A model generated the notes under the pieces. The model saw only the letters and a program-made list of their open reading frames with translations. It made no database searches and was not told where the DNA came from. A program made the position numbers and the translations under genes. A stretch of DNA of 18,976 nucleotides from Basidiobolus heterosporus B8920 (lineage: Eukaryota > Basidiobolomycota > Basidiobolomycetes > Basidiobolales > Basidiobolaceae), in contig JNET01029957.1 in the NCBI GenBank assembly GCA_000697455.1, forward strand, positions 1 to 18,976, written 5' to 3'. This document shows positions 9,754 through 18,503 of this stretch, one piece after another; the first letter of the stretch is position 1, and every line of letters starts with the position of its first letter.

Positions 9754-9763
9754 GTGACGTCAC
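9754..9763. promoter_or_regulatory. CRE palindrome near the J-protein start
   Basis: GTGACGTCAC is a perfect palindrome containing the consensus CRE TGACGTCA (9755-9762), 95 bp upstream of the J-protein ATG. In fungi this octamer binds ATF/CREB-type bZIP factors such as Atf1/Sko1, which respond to stress. An exact 10-bp palindrome at a promoter-proximal position of a chaperone gene is fair support, though no binding is shown. Confidence 0.55.
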
Positions 9764-10197
9764 AATCATGTAGAACAATCGATTAGACAAAGAATATTAT
9801 TGATTATGTCTAAGTATGTACTTAATTACAAAGAGTAGGTACGACTGGCTCGAATGCACAATGTGCGCTGTGTGGATGGAGCCCCACCCCCAAGTGGACT
9901 AGCCATCCCCAAATAAAATATCCGTAAAAACTTTAAACTAGATTTGGAAGATAGGGAATCGGTTATTTATTTATTTATTACTCGGATGTTCATTACTCGG
10001 CTAATAATTGTTATATTTGCTACAACTATATTATCGTTAAGATTTGGGTGGGAGCTTTGAGATTCAACTATTTGTCAACTAATATTAATTCAAATCAAGA
10101 TGAGGATGAAGAGTGACCCATATTGACGCTTCTTCCTGGCCCAATAGGAATTCGTGGTGGTTTTCTCGTCACATGGGTAATCCGAGAAGGATCATTG

Positions 10198-10204
10198 TGA
10201 GTCA
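10198..10204 (+). promoter_or_regulatory. Gcn4/AP-1-type site TGAGTCA (distal)
   Basis: TGAGTCA, about 400 bp upstream of the ILV3 start codon. It matches the core bound by Gcn4/CPC1-type bZIP activators of amino-acid biosynthesis genes. It is the more distant of two such sites in this interval. Confidence 0.4.
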
Positions 10205-10412
10205 CTGCATGCTTCCTACAATTGCTAGAAACAGCCGTTGGTATGTTTCACGAAGAGAGATTATGAAAAGGAACAGGCGGATGAAGATAAATGCAGAAAA
10301 ATAGAGAGATTTATGTACCAAGTGGGCGAACACACAATTTTCAAACTACACAGTGGCAACCATGGTTTTCCACATATAGCATAAGATTAACTTTGCCAAA
10401 CTATCAAGCCAC

Positions 10413-10420
10413 ATGACTCA
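10413..10420 (+). promoter_or_regulatory. Gcn4/AP-1-type site ATGACTCA (proximal)
   Basis: ATGACTCA matches eight of nine bases of the optimal Gcn4 site ATGACTCAT and sits about 181-188 bp upstream of the ILV3 ATG. In yeast, ILV genes are general-control targets, so this position is biologically sensible. Confidence 0.55.
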
Positions 10421-10600
10421 AGTATCATGAGTTCCTTACTTGGGTAAACCTTTTGATTATCAGTTCTGGTAACAGTGATTTGCATGATATCGGGCAAAAC
10501 CTGCTTCTTACTGGATCCTCGAGAGAGTACTTAAACTCAGTATCCCCGCCTATTTGTCAACTATTCTTGACCTCTTCACAATATTTTTTGTACCTGCGTC

Positions 10601-12706
10601 ATGTCGCACCTTACCTCTCTTCTAAATTCTTCCAAATGCTGCGGCCTTTCTCAGACCGCCAAGAGGTATACCTTCACTTACATTGACTATGAAATTGTAC
10701 CTTCACTAAACTCCGTTGTAATCGGTGTAGAGCATGCTGTGCCTTACCAACTGCCATCTCAAGTACCTCTCGCGCCTACTCTTCAGATAATAAATCCATC
10801 AATCGGTTCAGCGCTAAAATTACTCAGCCAAAGTCTCAGGGTGCTTCACAAGCTATGCGTATGACACACTTTTCTCCTTTTTTTGGTAGTTCGATATTAA
10901 TCTTTTACAATTATAGTTTATGCAACTGGCCTCAAACCAGAGGATATGAGTAAAGCTCAAGTTGGTATTTCCAGTGTGTAAGTATATACTATTGCTTCTT
11001 TCAAAGGCTCCGATTCTAACTATTTATTCATTTTAGCTGGTATGAGGGAAATCCATGCAACATGCATCTTATGGACTTGGCCAAAGTAGTAAAGGATGGC
11101 GTTGCACAAGCCGGTCTTATTGGATATCGTTTCAATACCATTGGTGTTAGTGATGGTATCAGTATGGGAACTAGAGGCATGTCATATTCTCTGCAATCTA
11201 GAGACATCATTGCTGATTCTATTGAAACCGTGATGAACGGACAATGGTATGATGCCAATATCTCTCTTCCTGGTAAGTTTCACCTTCGAATTTTCTCTCA
11301 ATTATTCCTAACTCCCTCTTAGGTTGCGATAAGAATATGCCTGGTTGTCTAATTGCCATGGCACGAGTCAACCGCCCATCATTGGTTGTCTATGGAGGTA
11401 CAATTAAACCTGGTAAATCTGGTTGCGGTGGTGGTTCTCTTGATATCGTGTCTGCATTCCAGTGTTATGGCCAATACATTTCCGGTTCCATAACTGAGGA
11501 ACAGCGCGCCGATATCGTTAGAAACTCTTGCCCTGGACCAGGTGCTTGCGGAGGAATGTACACCGCCAATACAAGTAATGCATACTCTATGATACAATCT
11601 TTAAATTTACACGCATATACTAACAGTACTTCATTCCTACAGTGGCTAGTGCTATTGAAGCTATGGGAATGTGCCTTCCTTACAGTTCCTCAACACCTGC
11701 AGAATATCCTGAGAAACTTCAGGAGTGCCTTCAAGCCGGTGCTGCCATCCGCAATCTTATGGAAAAGGATATCAAACCAAGAGACATTATGACCCGAGAG
11801 GCTTTCGAAAATGCCATAACTTTGATCATGGCATTGGGCGGTTCTACCAACGCAGTTCTACACTTGATTGCCGTCGCTAGAGCTTGCAACGTCAAATTGA
11901 CCATTGATGACTTCCAGACAATCAGTGATAAGACACCCTTCATCGCTGATTTGAAACCAAGTGGCAAATATGTGATGGAAGACGTTCATACTATTGGTGG
12001 AACACCTGCCATTCTTAAGTACCTAATGGAGGAGGGTCTGATTCATGGAGACTGTTTAACTGTTACTGGAAAAACTTTGAAGGAGAACTTGGCTGATGTT
12101 CCTGGTTTGAAGGAAGGACAAGATGTCATTCTTCCACTCTCCAATCCCATCAAATCCTCTGGTCATCTCCAAATCTTACGTGGTAACCTTGCCCCTGAAG
12201 GGTCTGTAGCCAAGATCACAGGGAAAGAGGGATTACACTTCGACGGCGCTGCACGCGTCTTCGACTGCGAAGAAGATATGTTAAGTTCTCTTGAACGTAA
12301 GGAGATCCAAAAGGGCGATGTGATCATCATTCGTTACGAAGGTCCTAAAGGTGGACCTGGTATGCCAGAGATGTTAACTCCTACTAGTGCTATCATGGGC
12401 GCTGGTTTAGGTAAGGATGTCGCTTTACTTACTGACGGCCGTTTCTCTGGCGGCAGTCACGGATTCATCATCGGCCACATTACACCAGAAGCACAAGTTG
12501 GTGGTCCCATTGCACTTGTTGAAAATGGTGATAAAATCACCATTGATGCTAATACAAAGAAGATGACCGTGCATGTTAGTGATGAGGTATTCGCTGAACG
12601 TCGCAGCAAGTGGTCTCCTCCTGCCCTTAAGACTAACCGCGGTACTCTCCACAAGTATATTAAGAATGTCAAGTCAGCATCCGAGGGATGTGTAACTGAT
12701 GAGTAA
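10601..12706 (+). CDS. ILV3: Dihydroxy-acid dehydratase, mitochondrial (ILV3)
   Basis: Converts dihydroxy-isovalerate and dihydroxy-methylvalerate to the 2-oxo acids of valine and isoleucine synthesis (EC 4.2.1.9), in the mitochondrial matrix. Six exons: 10601-10665, 10764-10858, 10917-10977, 11037-11272, 11323-11574 and 11643-12706, for 590 residues (yeast Ilv3 is 585). Residues 1-35 form a basic, Ser-rich targeting peptide ([14 protein letters not shown]...) ending SRAYSS, a plausible processing site. The mature part starts near [16 protein letters not shown]. The [2Fe-2S] ligands are Cys81 (NPCNM), Cys154 (GCDKNMPG, whose Lys156 matches the carbamylated lysine of the family) and Cys228 ([11 protein letters not shown]). 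The C-terminal barrel carries [11 protein letters not shown] and [13 protein letters not shown]. The exon 2 acceptor (CTCAAG at 10758-10763) was chosen because it alone keeps phase with a typical presequence. Two Gcn4-type sites lie upstream. Confidence 0.96.
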
Positions 12707-12855
12707 TTTTAGAAAATCCCATTAAGGCTCATTGCTTTTAAATTCTGCAAACAATATTCGTTTCTTTTGTTATAGCCGTACTTGATTTCAACATCATGAA
12801 TCCATGGCTGAACACCGCATCTTCCATCATTTCATTCATGTAAACAATTCCACTT

Positions 12856-12861
12856 AATAAA
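12856..12861 (+). terminator. Poly(A) signal AATAAA, ILV3 3' region
   Basis: AATAAA 150 bp downstream of the ILV3 stop codon on the plus strand. It is the nearest canonical hexamer and is followed by AT-rich sequence. Usage is inferred. Confidence 0.4.
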
Positions 12862-13113
12862 ATACCTAGAAATCAACCGTTAATGACAATCGCCTCTGAA
12901 TACAAGCTCGCACAGTGAGATTTGATGATTGGTGTAATTAGTTACGTAATTATAGTGTATACTATCTATGGTTGAATCAATCAAGTATGCAGTGGGTGCG
13001 TACTAAAATCAGAGTCTACCAATGGAATTATGGTACGTTATTACTCTTCCGTTGTGACTGGTATACTAATTGACGTAAGATTTGTGAAGTTGGTTTGCTT
13101 GTTAAAGGCATGA

Positions 13114-13119
13114 TTTATT
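13114..13119 (-). terminator. Poly(A) signal AATAAA, calmodulin 3' end
   Basis: AATAAA on the minus strand, 90 bp downstream of the calmodulin stop codon. The distance fits an ordinary fungal 3' UTR. Confidence 0.45.
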
Positions 13120-13208
13120 GTGTGCATCCAAATAGGACAAGGTTCAAGAAGATATGTGTGAAGGCTTGACTGAATTATATAAATATTTCACTAGGAATAT
13201 CATATCGT

Positions 13209-13816
13209 TTATTTGGACATCTAAATAAAAGAATGTGATTAGCAAACACTGATAGTATGTACATTCGTTATACTGTGCGCGAGCGCTTACCATCATTTTG
13301 ACGAATTCATCATAATTAATTTGACCGTCACCATCGACATCAGCTTCGCGGATCATCTCGTCAACTTCTTCGTCAGTAAGTTTTTCCCCAAGATTGGTCA
13401 TAACATGACGGAGTTCAGCGGCAGAAATGAAACCGTTACCGTCTTTATCGAAAACTTTGAAAGCTTCCTTAATCTCTTCCTCAGAATCAGTATCCTTCAT
13501 CTTGCGAGCCATTAAAGTCAAAAACTCGGTGAAGTCGATTTGGCCGTTACCGTCAGCGTCAATCTCGCTGACCATATCTTGTAGTTCGGCCTCGGTTGGA
13601 TTCTGTCCAAGAGAACGCATAACAGTACCTAGTTCTTTAGTTGTGATGCTACCATCACCATCTTTATCGAACAGGGAGAAGGCTTCCTTAAATTCAGCAA
13701 TTTGCTCCTCGGTGAGTTGGTTAGCCTATGTGGAGAATAATTAGTCATACTCATATATTGACATAAAAGATGTGGGAGATATTGCAGTATTGCAAATTCC
13801 GGACAACTCGTACCAT
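13209..13816 (-). CDS. CMD1: Calmodulin
   Basis: Ubiquitous four-EF-hand Ca2+ sensor that activates calcineurin, CaM kinases and myosins. Three exons on the minus strand: 13816-13814 (the ATG alone), 13725-13291, and 13220-13209 (12 nt, Met-Ser-Lys-stop). The introns are 88 and 70 nt. Total length is 149 residues including Met, identical to the canonical length. The four Ca2+ loops are intact: [36 protein letters not shown] and [12 protein letters not shown]. Unlike budding-yeast calmodulin, the fourth loop keeps its ligands. The central helix [18 protein letters not shown] and the Met-rich C-terminus KMMMSK are as in animal and filamentous-fungal proteins. The ATG exon is inferred from the ATG|GTACGA junction; it is the first upstream ATG directly followed by a donor and restores MANQLTEEQ. 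The gene is divergent from NAC-beta. Confidence 0.96.
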
Positions 13817-14455
13817 AGTAATGGAGTAGAGAAAAGTAAGAGTGGGATTCTAATTTGGATTCATGGAGATTTCGAGCTCTATAAAGGACCACATGAGGAC
13901 GCTTTTCTGACAACAAATCAGCTACGATCGAGTCTTCTAGTCCAATCAGAGAGAATCATTAAGTTCATGATATACATTTCGTTCCATGTTCAACTCACAA
14001 CTAAGCATATATCAAGTCAGGTTTGATGGTTACGTCGACTTTTTGAAAGGCTTAGTGAGCATGGTTTGTAAGATATACATGATTTATTTGGATGATTTAT
14101 ACGCTATATACGGCTTTTGTATATTAAGATTAGACGGACACCGATGAACGCCAAATAATGGGGTGGTCCAAAGACACATTTTAGGATTTGCCAGAATCAT
14201 ACCTTGACCCGAATCAGATGATCGGAAAATTTTAGAATGGGCTGAGTTGGTCTGGGTGAGGAAAGAGTATTGATGGGCTCACTGTCGATTGAAATTCCTT
14301 CTCCTTCAATTTCTACTTCTGTTGGCCACGGTATGTTAGCATATTATTAAAGGATGGGATCCATCCAACCTATAGTTACTTTCTTTTCGAACACAAGTGG
14401 TTTGGAACACCAGCCTTAGACATGAAAACTAATTCTGTTTCTATAAAATAGCATC
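13817..14455. promoter_or_regulatory. Divergent calmodulin/NAC-beta intergenic region
   Basis: 639 bp between the two start codons. A CTATAAAGG sequence at 13879-13887 lies 64-70 bp from the calmodulin ATG but is oriented on the plus strand. A donor-like GTATGT at 14331 and acceptor-like TAG at 14373-14375 or AG at 14450-14451 could define a 5' UTR intron of NAC-beta. Nothing else is recognisable. Confidence 0.35.
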
Positions 14456-14981
14456 ATGAACCCAGAAAAACTTGCCAAGCTTCAATCCCAAGTTCGTATT
14501 GGTGGTAAGGGTACTCCCCGCCGTAAGGTCAAGAAGGCCACCAAGGCTTCCGGTACCGACGACAAGAAGCTCCAAGGTGTTATCAAGAAGTTGAATGTCC
14601 AACCTATTCCTGCTATTGAAGAAGTTAACATGTTCAAGGATGACGGCAAGGTCCTTCACTTCACCGCTCCTAAAGGTATTTTCTTTCTCAAGAACCTATT
14701 ATGTGTATGGCAATTACTAAACGCTGCATTCTCTAGTTGCTGCTTCTATTCAATCCAACACTTTCGTCATCTCTGGTAAGGGTGAAGACAAGGATCTTAC
14801 CGAACTCATTCCCGGAATCCTTCACCAACTTGGTCCTGAATCCCTTGCCTCTCTCCGCAAGCTCGCTGAGGCTTACCAACAAGCTGAAGGAGCTGGTGCT
14901 GAGGATGATGAGGATGTTCCTCAATTGGTTGAGAACTTCGAAGAGGCTTCCAAGGATGAGGAGAACAAAGAATCTGCTTAA
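14456..14981 (+). CDS. EGD1: Nascent polypeptide-associated complex subunit beta (BTF3/Egd1)
   Basis: Two exons, 14456-14675 and 14737-14981, encode 154 residues and close on TAA. With the alpha subunit this protein forms the heterodimeric NAC at the ribosomal tunnel exit, shielding nascent chains and controlling SRP access. The N-terminus [20 protein letters not shown] is the family hallmark. RRKVKK at residues 22-27 is the conserved basic ribosome-binding motif. The NAC domain proper runs about 38-100 ([53 protein letters not shown]). The C-terminal 30 residues are acidic ([20 protein letters not shown]). The length matches yeast Egd1 (157). The codon choice is biased to C-ending and AAG codons, more so than in neighbours, as expected of a highly expressed gene. 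Confidence 0.96.
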
Positions 14982-15669
14982 AGTAACCCTTGCCTGATCC
15001 GCACACTGTTGTAAATTTATAAAGCTCATAAAAAATAGCAGTAGATGGTAATTTTGTGCCTGAAGTTATGAAGTTAAACATCAAATAAATGTGCAATCAG
15101 TTCAACCAACATTTACATCCACGTTTGTTCACTGGCATATGCTACTACTAAGACCTCCAACCGAGAGTTCTCCTTTGTAGAAGTTGAAAATCATTGGCCG
15201 TCTAGTCATGAGTTCATCGTTAATGCTCCTTAACGTAAGGCGTTCCAATTTGTTGAAATGTTCAGTGATGATTCTATTTGTCATTGGTTCACTATCATCT
15301 CATTCTATTACGCCATCATTGAATAAGAAAGGCAGAGGCGAGAACTAATTTAGGAAGAGGCCTAAGGAATGTAGGCTAGTGGGCAAGTAGCTGCTACACT
15401 TTCCTGGTACTTTCCACGTATTTCACATGTACAATTACCGAGGTGATAACGATCATTTTGGGATATTGAGGTTTTTTATCCTTGTTCCACGGTAATGTTT
15501 ATTGATACAATACGAATGATTTGTTCATTTATTTATTGTTCTATCCTGATTAACAGTGTTCCTTTTTATTAGCATTCAAACCACTTATATTCAAACTAAT
15601 CTCTTCAATTGAAACTCTTCTCTACCCTTATCCTTGGCAGCTTTAGGTTTCTCAATTTTTTGAACTCCC
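14982..15669. other. Tandem intergenic region NAC-beta / Arf GAP
   Basis: 688 bp between two plus-strand genes. The left part holds the NAC-beta 3' UTR and poly(A) signal and the right part should hold the Arf GAP promoter, with a pyrimidine-rich run before the ATG (about 15600-15660). No open frame, tRNA or repeat was recognised. Confidence 0.4.
15084..15089 (+). terminator. Poly(A) signal AATAAA, NAC-beta 3' end
   Basis: AATAAA about 100 bp after the NAC-beta stop codon. It is the first canonical hexamer downstream, and the distance is typical. Confidence 0.45.
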
Positions 15670-17160
15670 ATGTCGACTGTCAACTTCAAGAAAGTATTAG
15701 CGGATCTTCAAACACAAGAGGGGAATAAGGTAATTTATCATCCTCTTACTAGTTTGCTTAGTACAACTTTCACTTATTTGAATCACACAGAATTGTATCG
15801 ATTGTGGCGCTCCCAACCCACAATGGGCCTCCGTAACTCTTGGAATATTCTTCTGTCTGGAATGTTCTGGTGTTCATCGTTCTCTTGGTGTTCACATCAG
15901 GTAAGTATTTCTACAAGATATAGTATTTGTTTGTATATATTAAATATTGTTTATAGTTTTGTGCGCTCTGTAACCATGGATAAATGGTCTAAAGAACAGC
16001 TTAAACGTATGGAGGTATTGTGTTGCTATTTATACTAGACCTAGCATCATCTTTGCTAAACATCGCCTTATTTAGTTGGGTGGAAATAAACGGGCTTTGG
16101 AATTTTTCCAGACTCAACCTGACTACCGTGAGGGTATGTCAATTCGTGACAAATATACTAGTCATTTTGCTGACCTGTATCGTGAAAAGGTAAGTACATG
16201 AATCTGAGGAAGATCTTTCATATGATAGACAATGACCAAAGTGTTGTAATTCAGCTATCCGCAGAGTGTGAAGGTCGTAAATTCAGCGTTTCATCGGCTC
16301 CGGTATCTCGTTCAGCTTCACCACGAATTGCAAACAAAAAGCAAACAGCTGCTTCACCAAAGTTGGGCCATGCTCAGCGTTCATTTTCTAGCTCTTCATT
16401 CAACAGCAACTCCTCACCCAGTGAGGTCGATCAGAACAATTCTCAAAAATCGAAGAACGAAGACTATTTTGCACGTATGGGTATGATCAACGAGAACCGT
16501 CCTGAAGACTTACCTCCCAGTCAAGGAGGGAAATATGGTGGATTTGGAAATTCAGCTTACCAGCCAACCACTAGCTCTATCTCCACCAATCCTCAAGACA
16601 TTCTTGCTGATCCTATGAGTTATCTCTCAAAGGGCTGGTCTATGTTATCCGTTGGGGCAACTGTCCTGGCTTCTGAAGGAGCCAAGCTTGCTGCCGTCGG
16701 TGCCGAGAAGATTCAAGAGCAAGTTCTCAAGCCAGCTACAGAAACTGTAACTGATCCTGATTTCACACGAAACGTAACTAGCTATGTGTCGAGTTTCAGT
16801 CGAACTGTTACTGAGACAGGATCTCGTGGTTTGTCGATGTTTTCCGAATATGTCAACTCAGTCTCACAAGGAGGCCAGAGATCTAATGATTCTTATGGCT
16901 ATAATGGCAATGAGAGCCAAAACGATTATTCGAACTATGATTCTTATCACAGCCAGTCAAGTAATCCTTACGACTCAAACCCTAACCGTGGTTCTAACAA
17001 CTACGATGAACAAGGCAACGAAAACCAGGGTTTATTAAGCTCTCAGAACAATGGAAGCCCTCGTGCTGCAGGAGCTAGCCGACTTTCACCTAGATCTAGA
17101 AAGAAGACACCCACCAACAAAAATGACAGTTGGGACAATGAAGAATGGTCGTCTTTCTAA
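15670..17160 (+). CDS. GCS1: Arf GTPase-activating protein (ARFGAP1/Gcs1 type)
   Basis: Five exons, 15670-15729, 15791-15900, 15957-16014, 16076-16189 and 16255-17160, give 415 residues (human ARFGAP1 is 406, yeast Gcs1 352). The zinc finger is C22-x2-C25-x16-C42-x2-C45 ([20 protein letters not shown]). It is followed by [20 protein letters not shown], with the catalytic Arg finger at position 50 as in ARFGAP1. [20 protein letters not shown] completes the GAP domain by about residue 120. Residues about 233-270 ([20 protein letters not shown]) are Ser/Thr/Gly-rich and amphipathic, resembling the ALPS curvature sensor that binds Golgi vesicles. Residues about 320-382 are rich in Asn, Ser, Tyr and Gln and look disordered. 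The tail [11 protein letters not shown] resembles the tryptophan-acidic coat-binding motif of the family. It acts in Arf1-GTP hydrolysis on COPI membranes. Confidence 0.95.
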
Positions 17161-17684
17161 AGTATTCCCGTATTATTGTCCTAGGCTTTTCGTGTCATGT
17201 TTTAAGAGGATTAGCAACAATTTTCTATTTTCTTTATCTTTTATGTGAGATTCTTTCTCCAATTTGATACCAGCAATCATCTACCTGGTCTTCTTTTGTA
17301 AGTTACGAATATACACAGCAATTCACTAGGCCGCTGTTCGTATTTGTCTTTACCCTGTTCTTGTTTGTACAATTGTATTAATCTATTCGCAAGCCCTTTG
17401 ATTCTAGTGATCGTTGCTTTACAATCTCCTTAATAAAAGACATTTAGGCTTGTATATGACTTCACTAGAGCTGGTACAATTTGTCTTTGGCCAATTTGTA
17501 GCTAGTAGCAAATCTAAGAAATCTCGTGGGGCAGGATTCCAATAGAAATATCCCGTCAAACGTTCCCTACGATTGGTATGGTTGGGTAAGAAATTTAAGT
17601 ACCAATGAATTTCTTGCGATTGTTATCAGCAATTATTATGGTCATGGTTAAACGCACTTCTTTTCATTGATCACTGTAGCAACC
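17161..17684. other. Tandem intergenic region Arf GAP / Gig1-like gene
   Basis: 524 bp. AATAAA at 17432-17437 is a possible but distant poly(A) signal for the Arf GAP gene. A short upstream open frame (17638-17670) precedes the next start codon. T-rich runs lie at 17190-17290. No gene is seen. Confidence 0.4.
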
Positions 17685-18229
17685 ATGCTTACTACCTCTA
17701 AACCCACAGACTCTCAATTATCTCCTGAGAATTGGGATGCTCCTTTGCTAACTTGGGAACTTATTCGGGAACGCATCGGTAACGAGTTTCACGTTTGTTT
17801 TATTGTTTGAACGAGGCTGATTTTAGTGGCATCTCTTCAGGGACCGATGCAGTTCACTTGTTACGCCGTACACCAGAAGCCGAAAGAAAATATCGTAGCT
17901 GGATTGAGAAAATCAAGGAAGAGTTTGGTAGTGTGGATATATATGTCCAGCGGGTTGCCCTAGGCTGGCAGGACTCTGAGGGACGCACGTTAGAGGGACC
18001 AGATTACAAACTTGTTCCAAACGATTTTCCATACAATATGGATAAAGGCATCAACCATTGGGTATTTTGGTATCGTAAGGATTATTCTCCGGAAGAAGTA
18101 GAGAGAATACTTCGACATGAGCTACCTGACAAGGACATTCAGTTCTTCATAAACCCCAAAGCTAAGCAATCTGTTAAAACTGTCTCCCACGCACATGTCA
18201 TGTTCAGAGATAAGGTTACTGAGAACTAG
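17685..18229 (+). CDS. DUF3605 / Gig1-like protein
   Basis: Two exons, 17685-17778 and 17841-18229, encode 160 residues ending TAG. The exon 2 acceptor is the CTTCAG at 17835-17840; an earlier TTTTAG at 17821-17826 would put the frame out. The protein starts MLTTSKPTDSQLSPENWDAP, then LTWELIRERIGTDAVHLLRR, YRSWIEKIKEEFGSVDIYVQ, LVPNDFPYNMDKGINHWVFW and ends with AKQSVKTVSHAHVMFRD. These blocks (LLRR-P, W-x-I-K-x-E-[FY]-G, N-D-x-P-Y-x-x-x-x-G-I-x-H, H-x-H-V) are those of the fungal DUF3605 family, whose known member is Candida albicans Gig1, a GlcNAc-induced protein linked to UDP-GlcNAc metabolism. The biochemical activity is unknown; conserved His and Asp residues hint at a fold with a site but prove nothing. 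Complete by length (family about 150-250). Confidence 0.85.
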
Positions 18230-18503
18230 TTTAACCAGCCTCACTATGCTACCAGGATATGCAATAGTCTTGAGCAATAATTTATTGACATAATACAAAT
18301 ATTCAAACCAGGAGATGTGATAATCTCGTAATTTATTTAGACATTGATTAAATTAGTTACTTGGTCATCCCTAGATTTTTCTATGAAGTACATATTGGAC
18401 ATAATCCAGATATATTTATAATGAAATCTAGACGTTGTTGGTATTAAAGGAAAAAAGCAACAATAACCCTTTAGTCAGTTAGACCTGTGCTTTGTCTTCA
18501 ACT

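Larger units (their letters stand above)
9661..10600. promoter_or_regulatory. Divergent J-protein/ILV3 intergenic region
   Basis: 940 bp between the two divergent start codons, the longest gap in the window. It contains the CRE (9754-9763), a short palindrome GCACAATGTGC (9856-9866), a C-rich patch near 9890, and a TATT tandem (about 9963-9980). Two copies of ATTACTCGG (9977-9985 and 9992-10000) and the two Gcn4-type sites follow. A 63-codon open frame near 10113-10304 shows no family features, and I regard it as chance. Confidence 0.5.
12707..13208. other. Convergent 3' region between ILV3 and calmodulin
   Basis: 502 bp between the two stop codons. It carries AATAAA for ILV3 (12856-12861) and, on the minus strand, AATAAA for calmodulin (13114-13119). 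A TTACGTAA palindrome at 12942-12949 is present but lies between two 3' ends. No gene is visible. Confidence 0.45.

Noticed and set aside
9963-10000. TATT tandem and two ATTACTCGG copies
   Set aside because: Short, low-complexity repeats; not flanked by inverted repeats or target duplications, so there is no sign of a mobile element.
10113-10304. 63-codon open frame in the ILV3 upstream region
   Set aside because: Its composition is arbitrary, it matches no family block, and it overlaps a Gcn4-type site in a promoter interval.
10666-10811. Alternative ILV3 exon 2 acceptor at 10811 (GTTCAG|CGC)
   Set aside because: It also keeps phase but would remove the SRAYSS and NKSINRF segment, which is the typical presequence cleavage region and mature N-terminus of the family.
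12942-12949. TTACGTAA palindrome resembling a Yap/C/EBP bZIP site
   Set aside because: It lies between two convergent 3' ends, where neither neighbour has its promoter; an 8-bp palindrome is expected by chance in AT-rich DNA.
13321-13744. Long plus-strand open frames antisense to calmodulin
   Set aside because: They are reverse-frame shadows of the strongly constrained EF-hand coding sequence; the minus-strand reading gives an intact 149-residue calmodulin.
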